Positions 10,301 through 20,980 of a DNA stretch of 52,320 nucleotides are shown one piece after another. Position 1 is the first letter of the stretch. Each line of letters opens with the position of its first letter. Below the pieces are notes generated by a model. The model was not told where the DNA came from. It worked only from the letters and a program-made list of their open reading frames with translations, and made no database searches. This stretch comes from Bremia lactucae (taxonomy: Eukaryota > Oomycota > Peronosporomycetes > Peronosporales > Peronosporaceae), in the NCBI RefSeq assembly GCF_004359215.1, contig NC_090610.1, positions 12,334,050 to 12,386,369 of the forward strand. Direction: 5' to 3'. Position numbers and translations under genes: made by a program.

Positions 10301-11909
10301 GCGGATGAATTCTCTTCCACTGTTAAAGTTTTAGAATCAAGATTTATTACGTTGCGAATGTCAGTCATTTCCTGTGACTTTTGCCCGCCGACAGCTCTCG
10401 TCTTGTTGACAAAATTGTTGTCATTATCATCAGGATATTCTTCGAATTCAGGACGTTGTCTGATATGGTCAAGCGGCATATCTTTCCAATGATCTCTTTG
10501 TCCTTTGAACGTGCTATCGGACCGTTTGCTGTGTAATTTACAAAGCAAGATTGAGTTAGAGATCAATGTACATATAAATCTTGTATAAGCAAAACTTACG
10601 GTAGTGATACTGACGCGTATCTCTCAAATTCCTCCTGTCGAGGCATCACTTTCTTCTCGAGTTGAGGTGCATCGCTCCAAAATGGATGATCAACTAGCTC
10701 GTCCCTAGCCGTAAACCAATGTCAGCCATGAAAGTAAGATTAGTCATCGATGCACGCACCAAGAGATTCGCTGATACGGGTCTTTTACTAGCAATTGCTC
10801 CAGTAAGTTACAAAAAGCAGGTGACATTTCACATCTAGGGGCTGGCAATTTCACCGGTTCTGTTTGAATCTACCCTTCGAGCATAATTACCATTAATCAA
10901 TGTGCAAAGTACAAAGATATTGCTACCTTTGCTACTTGGTCGTCTTTCGTACCATTCGTGCAAGCTCGGAAAAATTTGTGTGTGTAAACGGTTGCCGGCC
11001 TGTCCTAAGTTCATATAGGACGCAACCCTTTAAGAACGATTAAGTCGGTTAAAGCGATGAGGTCTTGAAACACAAACATGATCAACCGTACCAACGCCCA
11101 AAAGTCCGACGCAAAGCTGTGCACAGTTGGTTGCTGAAACAGCTCAGGCGCCATATAATGCGGCGAGCCGGGAGCAAGCTACTCGTAAATATTATAACTC
11201 AGCCCCGCGTGGTAAAGTAACTATTGAAACGTATTCGATAGCTCTTACGGATCGTGCCGGAGTTGCATCCTGTCCAGGAATGCGACGTGCCAGTCCAAAA
11301 TCTGCCAACTACAAGCAAATTAGGCCAAAAACTATAAGTTTCTTTTACATAGTCGTGCATTGGTAAAAGCTATGCACCTTCAGGGACCCGAATTCGTCAA
11401 TGAGAATATTTGCAGGCTTCATATCGCAGTACAAAATACTATTGGTATGCAAATATTGCAAACCAGCAACGAGTTCAATTCCGAAGGACTGTCACACAAT
11501 TCGACAATTTTTCAATAATTGAGCACTACGGGAAGCGCGAAAAGCCCAAGTTTACCTGAATTGTCGACTCTGGCAACTGTTTGTCCTGAGTGATAAGATT
11601 AAGCAGATCACCGCCCATGCAGTACTCAAGTACAAGCCAAATATGATTTGATGACTCGTACCAGTCAAAAAATTTGAGCACCCGTGGGCTGTCCAGTTTG
11701 TGTAAAAACGGCACTTCGTTCAAAATCTGCAATTGAAATAAACTTATTAGTGTCAAAATTAAAATATATCTACTACTCTATACCTTGTCCATGCGACTTT
11801 TAGCGGTCGATTTGACAGCGACATACTCAATACTGCGCTTGCGTCGTGCCTTGTAGACGAACGAGTGCGTTCCGTGTCCAATTTCGTCATAGATATTGTA
11901 ATTCTCCAT
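7337..11909 (-). CDS. ULK4: ULK4/Fused-type serine-threonine kinase with HEAT/ARM tail, ten exons
   Basis: Spliced model on the minus strand: 11784-11909, 11556-11726, 11378-11488, 11249-11308, 11092-11178, 10953-11027, 10760-10869, 10600-10704, 7492-10528, 7337-7420. It gives 3966 nt and 1321 residues. All nine introns are 55-80 bp, GT..AG, and rejoin in frame. The start MENYNIYDEIGHG matches the family N-terminus (human ULK4 also begins MENF), and no earlier in-frame ATG exists. The kinase domain fills residues 1-~255: VAVK lysine K33, helix-C Glu E46, CDMKPAN catalytic loop (D121, K123, N126), DFG at 139-141, GSPHYMAPE at 160-168, and DELVDHPFW near the end. The ~1060-residue tail is all-helical and leucine-rich, as in the HEAT/ARM repeats of ULK4/RUNKEL proteins. 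ULK4 acts in ciliary and microtubule-linked signalling in animals; its role in oomycetes is inferred only. The last exon adds 27 residues and a TAA stop. Confidence 0.88.
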
Positions 11910-12300
11910 GAACCGACAACTTGCTGTGTTGTTTTTCTCGTTTTTTAAAAGATATGATGTCGTCGACGTCAAATATAAGCCTTCAACATCCTTAATGAGT
12001 CCAACTATTCTACCTCAGAATCGGAATATCCAGCCGTGCGATTAAATTGGTACAAAAACGAAAAGCTATTCTGCTGTCGAGGTTCCCCCCATCGCCAAAC
12101 GCCGAGTCGCTCTTTCTCGTCTCGTTCTGTCGCGCCCACGAACTCGCGCCGATTTAATTTGAGGTGGGTGCGTGCCGCCTTACGTCAGTTTGCAGTGCTT
12201 ACAAGTCTTTTCGACACTGCGAACGAAGCCTGTCATAGCGCTCGTTTTATTTTCATAGATTCAATTTACTGATCTCTTGGTCGGTGTAGTTGTAGTGACT
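11910..12300. promoter_or_regulatory. Divergent promoter region between ULK4-type gene and Rab2
   Basis: Space of 391 bp serving two genes that start in opposite directions. On the plus side TCATAGATTCAATTT at 12253-12267, 34 bp before the Rab2 ATG, resembles an oomycete initiator plus CAATTT flanking element, though the initiator match is imperfect. No clear initiator was seen for the minus-strand gene. The open frames here carry no recognisable product. Confidence 0.4.
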
Positions 12301-13200
<900 letters not shown>

Positions 13201-13299
13201 GCAAGACGATTTTATGTAGTCTCACAGGAAAACAAGAGATGGCAGGAACTAAACCTTACATTCAACACATTCCTTTCCTTATTCATTTTTTTTTCTTGT

Positions 13300-13482
13300 C
13301 TATTTATTATATCGACCAAAGAGTCGGGTCATTTCATGTTGCCGATAGGTGACGCGAACGTCGTTACTAAGCGATCCGGGTGAGCTGAAGCTTGAAGAGG
13401 TAAACTCTGCAAACCATTTTTCGTTCTCATCCATTGCGCTCGGTGACTTAACATATAAAACAGCAAAACAATAGCCGCACAT
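13300..13482 (-). CDS. Possible small protein, 60 residues
   Basis: An ATG-started frame on the minus strand, with a second ATG inside at 13434 (MDENEKWFAEFTSSSF). It is serine-rich in the middle, and the C-terminus is VTYRQHEMTRLFGRYNK. It sits alone between the 3' end of Rab2 and the 5' side of the next gene, with about 100-190 bp on each side. I do not recognise it. It may be a real small gene, part of one with an intron, or chance. Confidence 0.25.
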   Translation of the reverse strand: MCGYCFAVLYVKSPSAMDENEKWFAEFTSSSFSSPGSLSNDVRVTYRQHEMTRLFGRYNK

Positions 13483-13673
13483 GGCTCGACATCAACTTCA
13501 TGTTTTAAACATGTGGCACCGATTTATATCGATGCGAGAATCCATATCTCGAGCGACGTCTGGTTTGGATCTTGAAAAGGCGCCACATCAAAAATTACGA
13601 CTTGTCATATTCTATAATATAAATTACATACGTATACATCCACCTTCGGGACACCTGCCGGCATCCGAGCGCC

Positions 13674-16600
13674 ATGGAGCGCGACGCCACTGCGAATGCG
13701 CCGAGTGTCATCGACGAGAGCGACCACCAACGCCTGAATGCCGAGGCCTTTGCCGATATGGCAATGAGTCACATTGACATGAATCTAGCGCTTCATTCGC
13801 TCGAAGTGAACAAGAGTTATGCACTCAGTCCCGTTATTGAGACCCCTGAATCGCCCCCTAAGCTCAGCGCATACGAGGAATTGAAAGACGGAGTTGTTCA
13901 TTATTCCAGACGCGAAGATAAAATCCGTGCACTGCAAAGACATCCAATTGTAGCCTCCGTCTCTGCAGACGGGAGGACTGTGGATTGTAAGTGCGGTCGC
14001 AGCGTACGACTGAATCCGCCGTGGTATATTCTCAAGTTTGAACAGCACGTGGCGAGTCGAAATTGCACCGTTTTAAGGCAAAATCGGCATGTCAAGCGCA
14101 AGCGCAATAACGATTTAGACACAAAAGAGGACAAAGTGGAACGAAGCTACTCGCTTCAGTCCGTAGACGTCATTTTACATCGAGAATTTGGTGCCATACT
14201 GAACGGAGAGCCGCGAATCCAGCCACCCGATGCTTCTTCTCAATATCGACGCCAAATGTATCAATGCGCCTTGGCGCTACGTGGAAACCCGCACTGCAAG
14301 CGCATGACACCAGATGGAAAGTTTGTCGAGTGTCAATGTTCCCGGATCATTCTGCTTGGAACACCGTGGCAGCCTGGACAATTTTTGCTTCATGTTGCTG
14401 AGAAACAAAAGCCTACGAAACGAGCTAAAGTTGCGTTAATGGCCGAGTGGCGAAAAAAAAAAGGTTTAAATACAATTATGGCATTGGACAAGAATATTCT
14501 TGCAACGAATGGAAGCATTCAATTCTCTTCGTGTGTTAATAAGCGATTTCCAGCGTATAAACGAAAACCGAGTTTTCCACGTGACATTCAATGGGACGTT
14601 GCTCGTGCACGTGGGTTGCTTCCTTGTCCAGGATTACGCGACGAACGCATGAATACGTTCGTATCGTCGGCGATTCAATTAACAGGAGGTGCCCGAAATC
14701 GTCAAAAAATTGCTCGAGAACTCTTTCCACACTTGTTTATAAATTGTTTTGAAGACGATTCTGTGAGCATGATTGGACACGGTGCTGAAGTAGACTCTTG
14801 TGATGAATCTTATCAAACGAAACGACAGTTCAAGCGTCACCAAGAGCTTTTAGAAGCCGAAAAGCTCTTGTTGCACGATGTGGTGGAAGGCGAGGCGCTG
14901 TGGTTTGTCGATAAGGATGGCAACTCGGTCCGTAGTTTAGACTGTCTTGGTGTTATTGACTCGAACGCAGCTGAAGTTCGATGTACGTCTTGTACGGCAT
15001 TACGAAGTAACGCAGCGTTAAGAACAGCCGCGGCAGCTCAATATAAAATGGCTACGCGATCAGGACGACCACGAAATCCAATAAATCGAAAATTCTGTTC
15101 TGGACGCGTGTGCTCGTTATTAGAAACGGAGTTTGATATGCAGGAGCCGTATGCAAAAGTGTTGCGCGATCTAGCGCTTGCGGAGATTCCAAGTGCTTTA
15201 AATACGTGGATGGAAATGGCGTCAATGGGGTTGTCAGGGGAGTTTGAAACGCATGCAGTGCTTCTGGGTTTGATTGAGGCCATGGTGCGTTTAAAAGACA
15301 AGGAGCAACGTGGCGTCGGACTTCAGAATATGATGTACAGCGATCATCTCGATGCTTTTATGCAGTCCCTCGATGCGCTGTCTTCCGAAGCGTATGAGTT
15401 GTTTCAACGGCATTTAGGAGGACGCAAACAAAAGCAATTGGTAGCAGCGACATTGAAAAGAAGCAAGCGAAAGATACAATCTGTAACGATGAAGGCGAGC
15501 CAAGACCAGCTGCCTCGTGGTTCCGACGATGATGGCATTTATAGCTCGAATGGAGGGCCAATGACAGGCCCGGATCGATTTGAACACCTGCTTGATCCCT
15601 TGATTAGTGGTCTCAGTGAGCGACAATTATCAATAAATGACATACAAGACGTCGATTTGGTTACGTTTCCAACTTTGTCAACACAATTACGGCTTCAATC
15701 GAGTAATAAAGAGGACGTGGGGTCTACATCATCCTTTGTAGCCAAAGATGCTGACACAGCAATGCCGTCCGAGTTAGACTCTCCTGATTGTCCTGAGCGA
15801 GGGAATAATGTAGAGACGGCACGAATTGCAGAAGAACGAATCCTAAAAAATCCATGTGCGGTCGCATTCTTGTCCGAATCACCGTCATGTTCCACTTGCA
15901 AGACTAGCAGCAACAGAGAGATTGCTATCATGCCAACGGATCATGTCCCGTGTACGGGCCTTCGCGATGAAAATGTTCAGGCTTATGTATCAAACGCTGT
16001 CCAGATTGTTGGCGGGAGTCGACCGCGTTATGTAATCGCACGTGAACTCTTTCCCCGCGTCTTTGGTAACGACAAGAAAGTTCGTATTGTCGACAAGCTC
16101 AGTGAGGAACAGCGGCAAGTTTTACAAGACGCGGTGTTTAGTGAGTGTCTATGGCGCGTGGATAAAGAAGGACGGTGTGTTCGAAGTCTGCGCTGCAAGC
16201 GCTTTGTGCCCGCTACCGATACGTCGAATCGAGCAAGTTTACAGAGTCACGGCGTGTGTCGAGCTTGTCGGGATTTGCGCACCGTCCCGAACTTTCGTAG
16301 TGTGCTTAGTCGTTCCAAAGTCCCAAAGAAACTTGAAAATATCAAGTACGTACCAAGTGTCTACACGGAAAGTGATCCGTTTCTTCGCAAATTGTCGAAA
16401 AATGCAGCTTTTCGAGGACTTTATCAAACTGTCAAGCGAATGGTGTCACACAAGAAAAGCGAAATGGATGCGACTCGACGAAAACAAGTGCACTTTTGGC
16501 TGCGTTTTGCTCGCATGGGCGTGTTTGGACACTTTCAATCGCATCCAGTGTTTGAGGGATTGATCAAAAGTATGGTCGAGATGAAAGATAAAGAGCGTCG

Positions 16601-17102
16601 AGGCGTTGGGAAGCAGAACATGCAGTACTCGCGAGCGTTGGATGCGTTTATGCAAAGTATTGCACAGCGCTCGACCGAGGCATTTGAACTATTTGCAAGT
16701 CACTTTTGCGGTCGGACTTTACGGTCTCAGAAAATTAAGGGTCAATCGACTCTTTGCAGAGCAAGAGCACTTTCAGACAGCGAGTTGACGACCCGCGAGC
16801 TGCCGTTAATGCTTTCTGCTCCTCAAGAACCACAATTTTTGATACCATCGGATGATATACTGAGTGGAAGGAGCTTATCATCTGAAGAAAGCCAATGCTT
16901 TATGGATCGAATGCTGGATGAAGTCCGTCTGTCTTCAGTTGATACAGAGATGCAACTAGCGGGAGAAAACGATCATCGTCGAGGAATTGAAAAAGCTGAC
17001 GATGTTTTGTTACGTTCGACAGCAAACGATGAAGACGATCCGAGTCGATTGAGTCCGGAATCGTATTTAGATGATGTTGAAATGCTCACAACAGAGGTTT
17101 AA
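13674..17102 (+). CDS. Uncharacterised 1142-residue protein with internally duplicated architecture
   Basis: One uninterrupted exon, ATG to TAA. Function unknown. Two small cysteine modules lie near the N-terminus: residues ~88-131 (VDCKCGRSV ... PWYILKFEQHV) and ~203-243 (VECQCSRII ... PWQPGQFLLHV). A long unit then occurs twice. Each begins with a CPGLRDE/CTGLRDE helix block ending ARELFP (about 318-355 and 760-797). This continues to a W-x-V-D-K-x-G-x-x-V-R-S-L stretch with paired cysteines (CTSC at 437-440, CRAC in repeat 2). Each copy ends with a KDKExRGVGxQNMxYS plus DAFMQS block (about 541-583 and 970-1018). The unit resembles proteins I recall from fungal transposon-like families, but that link is weak. 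Acidic tail. The stop is 57 bp from the 3' end of the convergent SWIB gene. Confidence 0.85.
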   Translation: MERDATANAPSVIDESDHQRLNAEAFADMAMSHIDMNLALHSLEVNKSYALSPVIETPESPPKLSAYEELKDGVVHYSRREDKIRALQRHPIVASVSADGRTVDCKCGRSVRLNPPWYILKFEQHVASRNCTVLRQNRHVKRKRNNDLDTKEDKVERSYSLQSVDVILHREFGAILNGEPRIQPPDASSQYRRQMYQCALALRGNPHCKRMTPDGKFVECQCSRIILLGTPWQPGQFLLHVAEKQKPTKRAKVALMAEWRKKKGLNTIMALDKNILATNGSIQFSSCVNKRFPAYKRKPSFPRDIQWDVARARGLLPCPGLRDERMNTFVSSAIQLTGGARNRQKIARELFPHLFINCFEDDSVSMIGHGAEVDSCDESYQTKRQFKRHQELLEAEKLLLHDVVEGEALWFVDKDGNSVRSLDCLGVIDSNAAEVRCTSCTALRSNAALRTAAAAQYKMATRSGRPRNPINRKFCSGRVCSLLETEFDMQEPYAKVLRDLALAEIPSALNTWMEMASMGLSGEFETHAVLLGLIEAMVRLKDKEQRGVGLQNMMYSDHLDAFMQSLDALSSEAYELFQRHLGGRKQKQLVAATLKRSKRKIQSVTMKASQDQLPRGSDDDGIYSSNGGPMTGPDRFEHLLDPLISGLSERQLSINDIQDVDLVTFPTLSTQLRLQSSNKEDVGSTSSFVAKDADTAMPSELDSPDCPERGNNVETARIAEERILKNPCAVAFLSESPSCSTCKTSSNREIAIMPTDHVPCTGLRDENVQAYVSNAVQIVGGSRPRYVIARELFPRVFGNDKKVRIVDKLSEEQRQVLQDAVFSECLWRVDKEGRCVRSLRCKRFVPATDTSNRASLQSHGVCRACRDLRTVPNFRSVLSRSKVPKKLENIKYVPSVYTESDPFLRKLSKNAAFRGLYQTVKRMVSHKKSEMDATRRKQVHFWLRFARMGVFGHFQSHPVFEGLIKSMVEMKDKERRGVGKQNMQYSRALDAFMQSIAQRSTEAFELFASHFCGRTLRSQKIKGQSTLCRARALSDSELTTRELPLMLSAPQEPQFLIPSDDILSGRSLSSEESQCFMDRMLDEVRLSSVDTEMQLAGENDHRRGIEKADDVLLRSTANDEDDPSRLSPESYLDDVEMLTTEV

Positions 17103-17159
17103 CAATCATTGTGTTGTATTTTTTCTGAAATTTCTTAATAGCCTATTATCGTTTCGCCC

Positions 17160-17511
17160 CTACTTTTCTGATTTTTCCGACTTTTCCAGGTGTTTGGAGA
17201 TCAACCCCATCACCTGAGTGATTCCAATTTTTTTGACGTGAAAACACTCAATCATCGCTTGGTTGGGATGGATTACACGTCCATCGGTGGGGTCTTGGAG
17301 CTTTTGCTTCTTGGCATATGCCCAACTGCAGATACAAATGAAATGTGTAACGTTTTCCATTAATGCAAGATCAAAGCAGCTGAACGCTTCCCATTCCGTA
17401 TTAAGACTGAATGACGTACAATTCTTTAACAGCGGCTGGACGCGTAAGCTCGCTCTTGCCTATTAGCTGGCGAAAACAAGGGGACAATTTATACAACTGC
17501 TTGGTTGCCAT
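17160..17511 (-). CDS. SWIB/MDM2-domain mini-protein, two exons
   Basis: Exons 17420-17511 and 17160-17325 joined over a 94-bp GT..AG intron give 85 residues. Nearly the whole protein is one SWIB domain: MATKQLYKLSPCFRQLIGK, then ELTRPAAVKEF, then (after the splice) WAYAKKQKLQDPTDGRVI, ending MGLISKHLEKSEKSEK. The VKxxWxYxKxxxLQDPxxxR core is the family hallmark and is created by the splice. An in-frame TAA lies 12-14 nt upstream of the ATG, which fixes the start. SWIB domains occur in SWI/SNF chromatin remodellers and in small stand-alone nuclear or organellar proteins; no targeting peptide is visible here. Convergent with the 1142-residue gene. Confidence 0.85.
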
Positions 17512-20500
17512 GATAATCGTTTAGATGAACCGGCATACGAGAAAAGGTGAGACGTGGGTAAATACGAGCGTTAATTTTTTTTGATTGCTTAAAATGAACT
17601 TGTTTTCATTTATTATAAAATAATAGCAATGATAATGTGTTTTCTAGGTAACGTTGAGGCAACATTGATCGCACAAAGCCGCTCGAGAAAATGACGGACG
17701 TGCTGAGAATTTTATCATCAAGTGCTGCGGGAGTCTATATGGGCTGATGGCTCTGATTATTAAAAAGTGTAGCTAACTTTTACTTCTCAAAACAGTCCAT
17801 GGCTACTTACTTGCACAATTACTATCTGACATTACTATTTGACATTCTGTCAAATCCCACGTTTGGGTTGTACACACAAAATAAAAAGTCGGTTCGAAGG
17901 AAACGCTACGCCATCTTTTTTGCAAGGAATTCAATGCACGTTCGTGAAGCTTAAGGCGGTGAAAATTGTGACCACGCGGCTGGAACGGCTGTATGCGTGC
18001 GGTACAATGATACTGTCGGGCAAAGATGTGTTATAAAGCGCTCGTGCTTGCAGCGGCGATTGGAAACCATTAAAAGCAGCACTATCGTCTTTACGTCTAC
18101 TAGACAAAGTAATGGCATGTTGACTTAAAATTCATGGCGTGCTGGCATTCGGCTACTGTCATGTGTGCACGATTATTTATAAAATGGTTAGCTGAGCGGA
18201 CTGTGGCTTAGTTGAGCCAGGATGCTAGAGAGGCTATTGACGAGCTAAGGAATTATGAATTTTATAAAAGCGCGTAAGGCTTGTAGTAAAGATTTGCAGT
18301 TCTCGACGGTCCACCAATTTATGATCGTTGGTATGCTGGTGCTAGCAGCTTTGCTCTTCCAATATACAACAAAATTGACTTTTGATTCCGCTTCGAGTGC
18401 CCTATTCCTGGATACCTATTTTATAACAGAGGAGACTTTAGAATGAGAGCCAGTTCTATAAAGACAAAATCTAGCCCTTTAAACTTGTGCTACCGGAAAA
18501 TTATTTGTTTAAGATCATATACGACTTTGCCAAGAAGCATTTGTAATGGGAAATGGCACTGCTACATATCTCGCGTCACGAATATTCATGAGGTACCGTG
18601 CGTATCAAGTCCTTGTCTGCCACTGCGCTTGAATTTTGCCTAATGCGTGGCAAGCCGACAAGCGGCGCTGGAAGGTAGCAATGAATGCAAAATGGCAAAA
18701 AGATTTGGAAAATTGATTTATTACTTTCTAATAAATCTGACTCATGGTGCGTCAGGGTATTTCGTTTGGACCAAACTAAATTGTGCTATTAAATGTCCGG
18801 CTGGAATCGCTGGAGCGCCGTCAAGAAGGGCTGTTATACATTGAAGCAAGACGGTCACCAACGTCAACATTGCTGGCCATGAACCCGAATCTCACACGAT
18901 GGCGATGGCGATAATCAACTTCGAGATTGACAGCTGTGCGGGCTTTGAGGTCGCTAGTGACGCACCAATTTTTGGAGCTTGCAATTGATCATAATCAAGA
19001 TCAATTGGAAACGGAGTGAATATTTTTGTAGTATGGACCGGCCAGCTGACTTTATTTGCGTCGGTTATCTCGCTCGTCTGCCTGTGGTTGAGATTCAAAG
19101 TCGTTAAAGATGCCAATGACTTGCTGTTTTACCACCAACATGATCGCTTGACATGCTGTTTATGGGAGACGCAAGATCGAGGAACAAGTTTGCAATATAA
19201 TTGCAATGAGTAGGTCATGTATGCTTTCAGCTCGAGATAACTTTGAACGTGGTAACAAGGAAATAGAGAAGGACAATTAATTGGCGAGCTACATTCAGTG
19301 CACGATATTGGGAAGATGACGAGTTGCTCGTTGGATATGACGGCATGCTGCTTGCAGGCAAATGCAAGTCGATTAGAGCCGCTGCTTATTGCTCAATTGA
19401 CTTCCTTTCAAGCGATCTGATCGCATACCTTGAATTTGTCATGCGCATGAAGCTATGCGACGAGCTTTGAGACGAAACCTCAAAGCGATGGAGAGCATGC
19501 GTGATCCTGTAAATTTGCGTGCCACCTGACGTCGTTTTATAAGCGCAAATTCTCGGCTTCTAAGCGAGTCTCTTTCAACGCTTCATAGCTACCATGCTTT
19601 GTAGAAGCAAGAAAGATGCTGCATTGTACGACCATTTGTAGTTATGTTAGATGACACGAGGACTTATAACTACGCTTTGGCAAAATTGCTCCGTATTATG
19701 CGTGCAAAGCTCAAGCAAGTGCAATGTCAAAATAATTTAATGCCTAAAAGGGTGCTAGAAGGGAACGTTTAGTCGTAGCGGAAGCTTGTAAACCAATAAA
19801 TGTCATTTAAATGGTTCACAAGACGTCTCCTTTTTGCCGCAATCCTTGGCTTTCAAACGTTGAATCAAATTATAAACGATTATCTTTATCTTATGGATAA
19901 GACTGCAGCGCCGTCATTTAATGGGTCAACAAAATGGTAGTACAATATCAGCCATGCTTTCCTTATTATTTGGTAAACTTTGGATGCTAGTACTAAACAA
20001 TTGCTCTGGCGCCCATGGACAACCTATTTTCTGCACCCGATTCTGTTGGTCACTTGGTCACGCGATGTCGTCGTCGTAAACGAGTCATTGAATCGAATAG
20101 AGCGACTTTTGGAGGATCTATACGGATCGTAATTGTTCTTGACGTGAACGTGCCATCGGACTTAAGTGTCACACGTGGACGCGTTTCTATGCGGCAGCAT
20201 TGGGAGCAATTTGCAGCTCCACCCATACGTACTCAAGTCACGTAAGATGCCACCAATGGCTTTTGTTTGCATCAACGTCATTGTTCAGGTACGTAAAAAG
20301 TTTTTTTTAGGCACGACATGATGCCGTGTAGATCTGACTCATACTCGTAATTGGAAAAAGGCGGGACTTTCAACAAATTGCACGAAATGTTACGATCAGC
20401 TTTTGGGGCAAATGGATAGGTACCGAGGTTTCAGCTGTTTATCATTTTCTTTAAAACTAACTAAAGAATGATGATGAGTGTGGCAGGCTTTGAAACGCAT

Positions 20501-20980
20501 AATCCGTCACCGACCGAATCGAAGGCATAGGATGCGCTGCTTCAGTTGATCTCCCGTCAAGGCTTTTTTGTGCCCCCAGTCGATCGCTCGTTAGATCGCA
20601 CTGGTGCTCCCCACCCATGGATTGTAGCATCTGTGTCTGCTCTAATTGAAAAAGCGATATGCCGGTTTTCGTAACGCCCGTATGGTACAACGTCCAGAAG
20701 ATTGCAAGAAGTTTCGTTAGAATAAATAAAAGTGATCGTGTCTCTTTTTCTTCCCCGCTAACTAAATTCCTTTCTAATCGGAACTATTGCGAAGATTTTA
20801 GGTTGCAAAATCGACCGTAAGCGATAGTTTTTTTGCCGTTTTTTCTCGAGATTGTTGAAACGTCCCGGTTGACTACATAATCCGTTATTTCTACGGCACG
20901 CATGCTCAAAAGCATCTTTGTTTTTCGCACGGAATCACGAGGTGTTTTGATTGTCGCAATTCAAGCATTAAATCACACAC
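17512..20980. other. Gene-poor stretch of about 3.4 kb
   Basis: Only frames of 60-80 codons with frequent stops, none with a recognisable product. A weak candidate is a plus-strand frame at 20015-20245 (ATG start, 76 codons, arginine-rich start after MDNLFSAPDSVGHLV). Another is a minus-strand frame at 20457-20627 or so (MLQSMGGEHQCDLTSD), which may be a small exon. No retroelement motifs, tRNA or ordered repeats were seen. It could hold decayed genes or a non-coding RNA. Confidence 0.4.

Noticed and set aside
11127..11366. Plus-strand frame of 79 codons
   Set aside because: It spans exons and introns of the ULK4-type gene on the other strand; no product.
18255..18446. Possible signal peptide or membrane protein (MNFIKARKACSKDLQFST...)
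   Set aside because: The hydrophobic stretch is internal, the frame is short and there is no RXLR-type motif; insufficient support.
20015..20245. 76-codon ATG-started frame as a gene
   Set aside because: No recognisable motif and no clear promoter; mentioned only within the gene-poor stretch.
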